Origin: Clostridium simiarum
GTDB lineage: Bacteria > Bacillota > Clostridia > Clostridiales > Clostridiaceae
DNA length: 64,000 nt
Direction of reading: 5' to 3'
NCBI RefSeq assembly: GCF_018919175.1
Contig: NZ_JAHLQL010000004.1
Location: forward strand, 62,001-126,000
The notes below the pieces were generated by a model. The model saw only the letters and a program-made list of their open reading frames with translations. It was not told where the DNA came from and did no database searches. Shown one piece after another: positions 1 to 7,434 of this stretch (within the stretch, counting starts at the first letter, position 1; every line of letters starts with the position of its first letter). A program made the position numbers and the translations under genes.

Positions 1-1
1 G

Positions 2-889
2 AGGGAGGAAGAAAAATTACTCTCATCTTCAGAAGAGATGACAGCATCCTCAAGTGAAGTTTCCAGTGCAATACATGATGTGGCTATAGGAATTTCAAAT
101 CAAGCTGGGGAACTTGTAAAAGCTACCTCTACAATATCAAGTTTTGGAGAGAAGCTTGACGTTGTAGTAAGTGAGTTATCAGCAATAAGTGAAAATTCTG
201 TAGGCATAAGCTTAATGGCTAATGATAGCAATAAAAAGATGGAACACATGGTAGTGTCAGTAACAAATATTAGAGAGTTCTTTAAAAGCTTTTTAGATGT
301 AATATCTAAACTTGATAATAACATAGGTCAAATAAGTGAGATGACAAATTTAATAAACAGTATTTCAGAACAAACTAATCTTTTAGCTCTAAATGCAGCG
401 ATTGAAGCTGCAAGGGCAGGGGAATTAGGAAAAGGATTTGCTGTGGTAGCAGATGAAATAAGAAAACTTGCAGAAAGAAGTAAAGAGTCTTCTGAAAGCA
501 TAAATAAATTAGTAGAAAATATAGATAAAGATAAGAAAGATATTATAGATAACACCGGAAAAATGAAAGATGAACTTGATAGTCAATCTAACACCATAGA
601 GGAAACAATATATGTATTTAAAAATATAATAGAGTCTATTGAAGATATTGTTCCTAAAATACAAAATGTTAATAATTCAACTTATTATATAAATAAAGAA
701 AAGGATGAAGTTCTATCAAAGATGGAAGGAAGTACAGCTATTTCAGAAGAAATATCTGCCTCTTCAGAAGAAATATCTGCCTCTTCAGAAGAAATGAATA
801 ACTGCTCAAAGGATGTATCTATGTCAGCAGAGAAACTAAGCGAAATGACTAGAGCAATGAATGAAGAAGTGAATAAATTTAAAATATAA
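2..889 (+). CDS. Methyl-accepting chemotaxis protein, C-terminal part (5' end cut by window)
   Basis: This is the cytoplasmic signalling half of a chemoreceptor, which controls the CheA kinase. The reading frame is open from base 2, so the sensor and membrane parts lie outside the window. The conserved hairpin tip is plain at about 368-430, where the protein reads [18 protein letters not shown], and is followed by [16 protein letters not shown]. The rest is heptad-type coiled coil with few prolines. Near the C-terminus the block SASSEEI is repeated (bases 750-795), typical of the adaptation helix with Glu/Gln sites. A strong terminator follows at once. No che genes are visible next to it, so it is probably an orphan receptor. 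The ligand cannot be judged from this part. Confidence 0.95.
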   Translation, partial: REEEKLLSSSEEMTASSSEVSSAIHDVAIGISNQAGELVKATSTISSFGEKLDVVVSELSAISENSVGISLMANDSNKKMEHMVVSVTNIREFFKSFLDVISKLDNNIGQISEMTNLINSISEQTNLLALNAAIEAARAGELGKGFAVVADEIRKLAERSKESSESINKLVENIDKDKKDIIDNTGKMKDELDSQSNTIEETIYVFKNIIESIEDIVPKIQNVNNSTYYINKEKDEVLSKMEGSTAISEEISASSEEISASSEEMNNCSKDVSMSAEKLSEMTRAMNEEVNKFKI

Positions 890-896
890 TTTTAAT

Positions 897-937
897 AAAA
901 GAAAAGAACAGAATTTTTAATTCTGTTCTTTTCTTTT
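897..937 (+). terminator. Rho-independent terminator of the chemoreceptor gene
   Basis: An 18-bp perfect inverted repeat (arms 897-914 and 920-937, each starting or ending AAAAGAAAAGAACAG/CTGTTCTTTTCTTTT) with a 5-nt loop lies eight bases after the stop codon. Its T-rich right arm fits an intrinsic terminator. Confidence 0.85.
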
Positions 938-1066
938 ATGATTGGATATTTCCTGTTCTTTTCCGTTATTTTCTTTTTTATGATTTTTTCTTTTTGATCT
1001 GTTATGTTTTATTATTTTCTATTTGAGTTAAGATTATATTAGTTTTATTAAACTTACTAAGCAAGT

Positions 1067-2473
1067 TTATAAAAATAAGATCATTGATAAAATGAACATG
1101 AATATAATTCCACCAACCATTGGTACTGATGTTCTTTTTACAACATCTAGAGCACTTTTCTTTACAGAACCAGCTACAATTACAGTAACCGCCGCTACTG
1201 GGGACACTGCTCTCATTAAGTTTCCTGCAAGACCCATTGGTACTGAAATTGCGATAGGGCTAATTCCAGCAGCCTCTGCTAGTGGAACCATTAATGGAAT
1301 CATTGCAAAGAATAAAGCAGTTCCGCTACCTGAAAGTAATACTATTAGCATAGATAATGCTACTAAGATTAGCGGTAGAACTATTCCCATGCCTGTACCT
1401 TGTGTAGAAAGCATAGTCTTTTGTAAAGCACTAATAAGTCCAATTGAGTTTAATCCTGCTACAAATACGCTTGCTGCTACTAATAATGCCACAATAGAAA
1501 CTCCATTTGACATTCCTTTAAAGAAGGCTTCTGTTTCTTCCAAAACCTTTTTATCTCCCTTGTGTCTAACTAATTCACAAATAATTGCAATTATAAAACT
1601 TAAGATTGATGCTACTTCTACTGATAATGATGCTGGTGAACCTGTAAAATATACCATAATCAATAATAAGATTGGTAATAGTGGTAATAATGCATAAACT
1701 GTTTTAAATAGTGCTGAGCCTTTAATTTCATCAATGGATTTTATTTCAACTTCTTCTTTATCCACGTTAGTTCCTTGTTTTTTATCCATGAATTTTTGCC
1801 AGAAATAATGTAAAGCTGCCATAAATCCTAAAGTAGGAATTGAAACCATAGCATGGTATTTCAAAACATAATCTGTTACTGTTAATCCAGCGTATGCTGG
1901 GAACTTTGCTAGTTCTTGAGCAATTGCAACATTATCACTTCCAAGTGGTGTTGGCATTACTGTTGCAGTGGTAGCAATAACTGCCGCTGCTGTTAATGTA
2001 CTCATGCCTGACCTTTTTAAAACTGGGAATAATGTAGCTAATAATATAATTGCTAAGTTAGAAGCACTTGGAATTACTAAAGAAAGTAAGTTACCTAGTA
2101 AAAATACAATTGGAACTAAAATATAAGTTGATTTAATTTTAGATATTGGTTTTGTTAAAACACTTACAGTTACATCATTTGCTCCTATTTTACTCATATA
2201 ACCTGAGTATCCCCCTAAGATTAAAATAATGAATCCTGCTGCAGATAAGGTTTGTTTGAATATATCTGCTGTTGCTTTTAACGGATCAAGTAACACAAGA
2301 CCTGTGGACTCAAAGTTTTTAATTGCTATACCTTTTCCCATTGCAAAGGAAACATACATTAATACTATACCAATAGCGAATAATGTTATTTTTATGTCCA
2401 TTTTCTTTATTAACATATATATCACTAAAGCAATTGCAATAAAAGCAGTCCCTAACATTATAAAATTATTCAT
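1067..2473 (-). CDS. DcuC-like anion/nucleoside transporter, membrane protein
   Basis: A 468-residue polytopic membrane protein with about twelve hydrophobic segments. The sequence resembles the DcuC (anaerobic C4-dicarboxylate) family of the ion transporter superfamily, including the conserved stretch TATVMPTPLGSDNVAIAQ near residue 170 and a second glycine-rich re-entrant-like segment (LLSGSGTALFFAMIP) near residue 380. The start is fixed by GGGGAGAGGA seven bases upstream of ATG. It is the last gene of a minus-strand operon, 27 bases after a nucleoside hydrolase and behind a ribokinase. Family membership is read from sequence. The substrate is inferred: the operon suggests uptake of nucleosides or ribose rather than dicarboxylates. 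Alternatively it exports or imports an organic acid. Confidence 0.85.
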   Translation of the reverse strand: MNNFIMLGTAFIAIALVIYMLIKKMDIKITLFAIGIVLMYVSFAMGKGIAIKNFESTGLVLLDPLKATADIFKQTLSAAGFIILILGGYSGYMSKIGANDVTVSVLTKPISKIKSTYILVPIVFLLGNLLSLVIPSASNLAIILLATLFPVLKRSGMSTLTAAAVIATTATVMPTPLGSDNVAIAQELAKFPAYAGLTVTDYVLKYHAMVSIPTLGFMAALHYFWQKFMDKKQGTNVDKEEVEIKSIDEIKGSALFKTVYALLPLLPILLLIMVYFTGSPASLSVEVASILSFIIAIICELVRHKGDKKVLEETEAFFKGMSNGVSIVALLVAASVFVAGLNSIGLISALQKTMLSTQGTGMGIVLPLILVALSMLIVLLSGSGTALFFAMIPLMVPLAEAAGISPIAISVPMGLAGNLMRAVSPVAAVTVIVAGSVKKSALDVVKRTSVPMVGGIIFMFILSMILFL

Positions 2474-2500
2474 AATACATTCCTCTCCCCTATATTTATT

Positions 2501-3421
2501 TTATATACAGTTTTTAATTGAACTCTTAAACCAGTCTTTAAATACTTTGGCATCTATGTCTGTACACACTTTTGCATTTGGACTTTTTCCTAAATATCCT
2601 TTTAAATCAACTATCGTACAACCAAGTGTTAAGTTACTTTGTGTTTCAACATCTATAAATGTTTCAGTCATCTCATACATTTCTGGGCAAAGAAGATAAG
2701 CTATTGCACAACTATCATACATTTTTAATCCTGTTTTAAAACTTCCACCTCTATACTTTTGGAATAATGAGTACATCATATCTCCAGTTTTACCAAAGGT
2801 TTTAATTTCTTCACTATCTTCTGGGTATACTAGTGCTTTAAGTCCCATATCTAATCCGGCCATCACTAGATTTACTCCGCTTGAAAATACAATTTTAGCT
2901 GCCTGTGGGTCTGTAGCTATATTAAATTCCCCCATAACTGTCTTATTACCTCTTGTTAAAGATCCACCCATAAATACAATTTCATCGATGTTAGATTTAA
3001 CTTCTGGGTACATTTTTAGTAATAGTGCAATATTTGTAAGTGGTCCAATAGCCATAATAGTTACTGGAGTATCACTTTCAAGAATAGTTTTTCTCATGGC
3101 GTTTACTGCATGCTCTTCTAATAAGTTGCTACGACATGGCTCTCCAAAATCATATCCATCCATTCCTGATGCACCATGAACATTTTTTGCATCATCGAAT
3201 TTTTCAAGTAAAGGCTCTCCAACACCCTTTGCTACAGGTATGTCTTTGCCGAAAAAGGTTAATAATTTTAATGTGTTTTCAGTTACTAAATCAAGACTAA
3301 CATTTCCAGCTACAGTGGTGATAAGTTTTACATCTATCTTATCTGAGAACAATGCTATTGCTATTGCTATTGCGTCATCAATACCTGGGTCTGTGTCTAT
3401 TATTAATTTTCTTTTATTCAT
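2501..3421 (-). CDS. Inosine-uridine-type nucleoside hydrolase
   Basis: Cleaves the N-glycosidic bond of ribonucleosides to free base plus ribose, using a calcium ion held by an aspartate cluster. The family hallmark DTDPGIDDA is at residues 9-17, and the length of 306 residues is normal. Other family elements visible are IMAIGPLTNIA (about 120), FMGG (about 150) and the GEFNIATDPQAA block (about 163). The gene starts with ATG behind AAGGAGGA. It lies five bases after the ribokinase stop and just before the transporter, so the three are surely co-transcribed: the ribose released here is the substrate of ribokinase. Purine or pyrimidine preference cannot be told from the sequence. Confidence 0.95.
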   Translation of the reverse strand: MNKRKLIIDTDPGIDDAIAIAIALFSDKIDVKLITTVAGNVSLDLVTENTLKLLTFFGKDIPVAKGVGEPLLEKFDDAKNVHGASGMDGYDFGEPCRSNLLEEHAVNAMRKTILESDTPVTIMAIGPLTNIALLLKMYPEVKSNIDEIVFMGGSLTRGNKTVMGEFNIATDPQAAKIVFSSGVNLVMAGLDMGLKALVYPEDSEEIKTFGKTGDMMYSLFQKYRGGSFKTGLKMYDSCAIAYLLCPEMYEMTETFIDVETQSNLTLGCTIVDLKGYLGKSPNAKVCTDIDAKVFKDWFKSSIKNCI

Positions 3422-3426
3422 TATGG

Positions 3427-4353
3427 TTATTCCTCCTTTTTGCTTTCAAAAAATTCATTAACTTGTTCCAGGGTTGGAATAGATATTTGAGCCCCTTCTC
3501 TTGTAACAGTTATAGCAGAAACCTTTGTTGCATAAATTAATGCTTCCTTTAAAGAGTTTCCGAAGGACAATTGTGCTGACAGTGCTCCTATAAAAGAATC
3601 CCCAGCAGCAGTAGAATCTATAGCGTCAACCTTATGTGCACTTATTTTAATTGTTTCATCTGGGGTTATGGTTACACTTCCGTGTCTACCTAATGTAATT
3701 ACAATATTTTTTGCACCTTTTTCCTTAAGAATATTTGCAGCTTTTTCACATTCTTCAGTACTTCTAGGATATATATTAGTTAACATTTCACATTCACTTT
3801 GATTAATCACTAAGATGTCGATATATTTATAATACTCACTTGAAAATAGCTTAGCAGGTGCTGGGTTTAGCAGAGTTGTCATACCAATACTTTTGGCATA
3901 CTCTATTAATTTAAGAGTTGTAGATAAATCATTTTCAAATTGGGTTACGAATATGTCTTCTTCCTTTGCAAGTTCAAATAACTTTTCCTTTGCAAAATCA
4001 AAGCTTAAAGAATTATTTGCTCCTGGGTTTATAATTATTCTATTGTCACTTTCATGGCAAACAATCATAGCTATGCCTGTAGGTTCAGTGCTTTGTATAT
4101 CAATATAATCAGTATTAATTCCATTGCTTTTTAAAGAGCTTAGTATTTCAGTACCAAAGGGGTCCTTCCCAACACTTCCTATAAATAATACTTCCGCTTT
4201 AGACTTTACAGCAGCAATTGCTTGGTTTCCACCTTTACCACCGGCATTTAATAAAAAATCATGTCCTTGAATAGTCTCTCCTTTACTAGGAATATTATCA
4301 ACTTTAATTGTAAGATCCATATTAAGGCTTCCTACTACAATAACTTTTTTCAT
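3427..4353 (-). CDS. rbsK: Ribokinase (PfkB family)
   Basis: Phosphorylates ribose to ribose 5-phosphate with ATP. With the start at 4353 the protein has 308 residues, the usual length. It shows GSLNMD (8-13), the sugar-binding GGKGGNQA loop (38-45) and the C-terminal anion hole with the catalytic Asp (AAGDSF, Asp about 252). An upstream TTG at 4383 would overlap the preceding acetyltransferase and adds ten residues outside the conserved fold. ATG 4353 is preferred because it begins right at the first strand of the fold, six bases after the neighbour's stop, with AAGGAAG upstream. Together with the nucleoside hydrolase it forms a salvage route from nucleosides to the pentose phosphate pathway. 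Confidence 0.93.
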   Translation of the reverse strand: MKKVIVVGSLNMDLTIKVDNIPSKGETIQGHDFLLNAGGKGGNQAIAAVKSKAEVLFIGSVGKDPFGTEILSSLKSNGINTDYIDIQSTEPTGIAMIVCHESDNRIIINPGANNSLSFDFAKEKLFELAKEEDIFVTQFENDLSTTLKLIEYAKSIGMTTLLNPAPAKLFSSEYYKYIDILVINQSECEMLTNIYPRSTEECEKAANILKEKGAKNIVITLGRHGSVTITPDETIKISAHKVDAIDSTAAGDSFIGALSAQLSFGNSLKEALIYATKVSAITVTREGAQISIPTLEQVNEFFESKKEE

Positions 4354-4358
4354 ACTAT

Positions 4359-4775
4359 CTATCGCTTCCTTCTTTCTAAACAAATCATTCCTGCTCCAAA
4401 TCCTTCATTTGGTCTTCTTATAAATCCGAATTTTTCATAAAAACCTTCAGTGTTTGGCATTGCCATTAGTCCAATATAAGGATTCTCACAGCAGCATGAT
4501 TCTATATAATCTAACAAATTATTAACAACCATCATTCCAATTTGTTTATTTCTATAATCTGGATGAACCACAACATCTTTTATAAAAAATGCAATCCTGC
4601 CATCTCCGATTACTCTTCCAATAGCAATTGGATTTTTATTATCATAAATAACTACACTATAAAGGGTGTTTTTCAATGCCTCAATAATGTCATTTTTTTT
4701 ATACTGTTGCATATTCGCATATTTTCTTATGCTATCATATATTTCCCATGTTAATCCATTTTTGCATATATTCAT
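4359..4775 (-). CDS. GNAT-family N-acetyltransferase
   Basis: A 138-residue single-domain GNAT protein. The acetyl-CoA binding region (DVVVHPDYRNKQIGMMVV, about 68-85) has the usual V.P.YR..GIG-like form, and the C-terminal FYEKFGF motif (about 111-117) is also typical. It is the first gene of the nucleoside/ribose operon, with promoter, operator and an AAGGGG ribosome site directly upstream. The acceptor substrate is unknown. Its place in a catabolic operon suggests acetylation of a base, amino sugar or amine related to nucleoside use, but this is only context. Confidence 0.88.
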   Translation of the reverse strand: MNICKNGLTWEIYDSIRKYANMQQYKKNDIIEALKNTLYSVVIYDNKNPIAIGRVIGDGRIAFFIKDVVVHPDYRNKQIGMMVVNNLLDYIESCCCENPYIGLMAMPNTEGFYEKFGFIRRPNEGFGAGMICLERRKR

Positions 4776-4792
4776 ACTAACAAACCCCTTGA

Positions 4793-4804
4793 TAAAACGT
4801 TTTA
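4793..4804. promoter_or_regulatory. LacI/RbsR-type operator
   Basis: TAAAACGTTTTA is a perfect 12-bp palindrome with the central CG typical of LacI-family operators. It lies just downstream of the predicted start point of the nucleoside operon (about +7 to +18), where a bound repressor would block elongation. The divergent LacI-type gene at 4952 is the obvious candidate regulator. Confidence 0.75.
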
Positions 4805-4817
4805 CTACTATGAAAAT

Positions 4818-4846
4818 ATAGTATCACTCCCTGTAAGCGTTGTCAA
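4818..4846 (-). promoter_or_regulatory. SigmaA promoter of the nucleoside/ribose operon
   Basis: On the minus strand TTGACA (4846-4841) and TACTAT (4823-4818) are separated by exactly 17 bases. Transcription would start near 4811 and run into the palindromic operator and then the acetyltransferase. Confidence 0.85.
4832..4845. promoter_or_regulatory. cre-like catabolite repression site
   Basis: TGTAAGCGTTGTCA matches the CcpA consensus TGWAARCGYTWNCW at 13 of 14 positions and overlaps the -35 box of the operon promoter. This implies glucose-type repression on top of the local regulator. It is also possible that the local LacI protein uses it as a second operator. Confidence 0.6.
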
Positions 4847-4895
4847 TATTTTTTATATAATTCATTAGTATTTTTAAATAACTAATATGGGATTT

Positions 4896-4923
4896 TATTA
4901 CTGATATTAAAAGTTCAGTAATA
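4896..4923. promoter_or_regulatory. Inverted repeat upstream of the LacI-type gene
   Basis: Nine-base arms TATTACTGA and TCAGTAATA are separated by ten bases, just upstream of a -10-like TATACT (about 4929-4934) for the regulator. It may be an autoregulatory site, and is unlike the CG-centred operator at 4793. Confidence 0.4.
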
Positions 4924-4951
4924 ATGTGATATACTTATTTTGGTGATTAAA

Positions 4952-5983
4952 ATGAAAGTTAAGTTAAAAGATATTGCTGAAAAAGCTAATACATCAATAA
5001 CCTCTGTTTCCTTAGTTTTAAACAATAAACCTTGTAGAATTTCTGATGAAAAGAAAGCATTAATTAAACAAATTGCAAAAGATAATAATTATACTCCAAA
5101 CATTAATGCAAGAAGCTTAATTACAAAGGAAACTAAAACTCTTGGACTTATTATCCCTGATATTGAAAACATATTTTTCTCAAAACTTACAAAAACTATT
5201 GAAACCTATTGTAGGCAATTTGGATATGCCTTAATCATTGTAAATTCAAATGATGAATATAAAGAAGATCTGCATTTATTGGATCTATTATTGGCAAGAG
5301 GCATAGATGGACTGTTTATTACTGTGTCTAATTCTGCATATAATCATAAAGAAGAGGTATGTTCAAAATTAAAAAGCCTAACAATACCTTATATAATGAT
5401 AGATAGAGTTTTTGATGAGTTAGATTGTAATCAGGTATATTTTGATAATGTAAAAGGTTCTTATATGGCAACAAAGTATTTAATTGAAAATGGACATACT
5501 ATGATCTCCTGTATTACAAACTCCATTTATTCAAAAAATACTGTGTCTCGTTTTGAAGGCTATAAAAAAGCAATGAAGGAGCATGGACTAAAGATAAAAG
5601 ATGAGTATATTATTCAAGGAGACTATCGTATCCAAAGTGGATATAATACTGGTGATATGGTAATCAGCAATAATACCACCGCTGTATTTGTTACAAACGA
5701 TATGATGGCACTTGGATTACTAAAACGATTAAGCGAGAAAAACATAAAGATTCCTGAAGATTTGTCTATTGTCAGCTATGATAATTTATTAAATGACTTT
5801 ATAATTGGAATAGGAATAACCTCTATTGATCAAAATATTTCAAACCTAGGAAAAGTAGCTTGTGATCTTATGCTAAGTCTTATTAAAAATGAAGAAACAG
5901 AAATTAAAAAGATATGTTTAGATCCTCAGCTAATTATAAAAAGAAGTGTTAAAAATTTTAACACCTTGGGTCAGGGGAGATGA
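4952..5983 (+). CDS. LacI/GalR-family transcriptional regulator
   Basis: A 343-residue repressor of the usual length. The N-terminal helix-turn-helix with hinge helix is clear (KLKDIAEKANTSITSVSLVL, residues 4-23), followed by the periplasmic-binding-protein-like core (LGLIIPDIENIFFSKL; DGLFITVS; AVFVTNDMMALGLL). ATG 4952 is chosen over an in-frame TTG twelve bases upstream because GGTGA lies six bases before it and family members begin at this position. It is divergent from the nucleoside/ribose operon, with a CG-centred palindrome between them, so it probably represses that operon and is released by ribose or a phosphorylated relative. The effector is inferred. Confidence 0.93.
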   Translation: MKVKLKDIAEKANTSITSVSLVLNNKPCRISDEKKALIKQIAKDNNYTPNINARSLITKETKTLGLIIPDIENIFFSKLTKTIETYCRQFGYALIIVNSNDEYKEDLHLLDLLLARGIDGLFITVSNSAYNHKEEVCSKLKSLTIPYIMIDRVFDELDCNQVYFDNVKGSYMATKYLIENGHTMISCITNSIYSKNTVSRFEGYKKAMKEHGLKIKDEYIIQGDYRIQSGYNTGDMVISNNTTAVFVTNDMMALGLLKRLSEKNIKIPEDLSIVSYDNLLNDFIIGIGITSIDQNISNLGKVACDLMLSLIKNEETEIKKICLDPQLIIKRSVKNFNTLGQGR

Positions 5984-6055
5984 GATATCATCACCCTACC
6001 AAAGGTGTAATATTTTAAAATAAAATTATTAATTACACAAAATTATCTAGTTTCT

Positions 6056-6928
6056 CTACAAAATAGAAATACTCATTTCTGCATTAAAATCTTTTCCTTT
6101 TTCTAGTTTAACAATGCCTGATTTATCCTTAAACTCACCATTAAAATCTTCAAAATCAGCATGACCATACCAAGGTTCTATGCAAACAAAGGGAGCTCCT
6201 GAGTTTTTAGTCCATATGCCAAGGAAAGGAAAGCCTTTGAAATTAACTTCAAGTCCTTTAGAGTTTTTACTACCTTTTAGGCATATACTTTGGGATTTAA
6301 GATTTTTAAATACTAAAGCATCATCTTTAAATAAATCATAATTTAAGGCTATTTTCTTTTCGTTATTTAATAAGGACTTTGTTTCCCTTTTAAAATAACC
6401 CTTTTCATTTAAACACATTGTATGTACACTTTCATTTTCTTCAAATTCTAAATAATAATCCTCAAATTTTTCTTCAGAGTAAAGTGGACAGTTAAATCCA
6501 GGATGAGCTCCGAGAGAAAAGTAAATATCTCTGTCATCTTGATTGATTACTCTATATTTTATCTTAAGAGTATTTTCTGTTAGCTGGTAGCCTATTTGAA
6601 ATTTAAACTTATAAGGGTATACCTTAAGAGTTTCCTCAGAATAAGCTAGTTCAAACAAGAGACTATGAGAATCCTCTTCAATTAATTTAAAGTCTAAATC
6701 TCTAGCAAGACCATGCTGTGGTAATGAATATTTCATACCACAAACTTTATATACATTTCCATTTACTTTACCTACAATAGGAAATAGCACTGGAGCATGG
6801 CGAGGCCAGAACTTTTCATCCCCTTGCCACAAATACTCTAGTTTTTCCTTTTTTTCATAAATACTATGAAGCTCCGCTCCTTTATCATGAATTTTTATAC
6901 ATAATAATTGATTTTCTAAACTATGCAA
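6056..6928 (-). CDS. LacX-like aldose 1-epimerase family protein
   Basis: A 290-residue galactose-mutarotase-fold protein of the LacX type. It shows WPRHAPVLFPIVG (41-53), the active-site-like His in QHGLARD (His 72) and the second in LGAHPGF (His 142), then CIEPWYG with a catalytic-type Glu near the C-terminus. It would interconvert alpha and beta anomers of a sugar or sugar phosphate. The start is TTG at 6928 with AAGGAAG eight bases upstream, since no ATG lies nearer the conserved N-terminus. It is a single gene, convergent with the regulator gene. The true substrate is not known for most LacX relatives. Confidence 0.88.
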   Translation of the reverse strand: MHSLENQLLCIKIHDKGAELHSIYEKKEKLEYLWQGDEKFWPRHAPVLFPIVGKVNGNVYKVCGMKYSLPQHGLARDLDFKLIEEDSHSLLFELAYSEETLKVYPYKFKFQIGYQLTENTLKIKYRVINQDDRDIYFSLGAHPGFNCPLYSEEKFEDYYLEFEENESVHTMCLNEKGYFKRETKSLLNNEKKIALNYDLFKDDALVFKNLKSQSICLKGSKNSKGLEVNFKGFPFLGIWTKNSGAPFVCIEPWYGHADFEDFNGEFKDKSGIVKLEKGKDFNAEMSISIL

Positions 6929-7434
6929 AAAAGCACTTCCTTTCTTAGTATCTTCATGTTAATATATACTTTAAATGTAAAATAAAAAGGTAATCAGAAT
7001 ATTTAACCATTTTGTAATACTTTTGTAATTGTAAAGAAAACAATTAATCTGTTTTATATTATATAATAATATCATAGTCAAAGAAACATCAATATAAAAC
7101 TTGATGTAACAAAAAACTTAAACAATGATCAAACCCTTAAACTCACAAATTAATTTATATTAGAGGACTTAAAAATCATAAATACAACCAAGATACGTAT
7201 TAAAAGTGAACTAACGGATCTAAAGGAATAAGATTTTTATTTACCATTAAACTCACATCACTTATAGGCAGCTGCCCCCACAGCTGTCTATTTTGCTGTT
7301 TATTTGTTTATATTAATTCTCATTATTTTATAAATGTGTATTATATTGCCCATAAGCTAAAAATTAAGTTTAATTGGTAAAAAAATTATGGTAAAATGTT
7401 GTTCTAGGGGTATAACTTTGAAGCAAGGAGATAA
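6929..7434. other. Intergenic region with a stem-loop, no gene seen
   Basis: About 500 bases between two divergent genes. It is very AT-rich and has no convincing ORF. The one clear feature is a GC-rich stem-loop at 7264-7291 (arms ATAGGCAGCTG and CAGCTGTCTAT, one G-T wobble) followed by TTTTG. It looks like a terminator for a short unassigned transcript or a leader structure ahead of the c-di-GMP gene. I could not match a known c-di-GMP riboswitch. Confidence 0.5.

Noticed and set aside
1092..1697. A 201-codon plus-strand frame opposite the transporter gene
   Set aside because: It is the antisense shadow of a well-conserved membrane protein and has no ribosome site or family features.
7080..7434. 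A c-di-GMP riboswitch ahead of the GGDEF-EAL gene
   Set aside because: Only a terminator-like stem is clear; the conserved loops of class I or II c-di-GMP riboswitches were not found.
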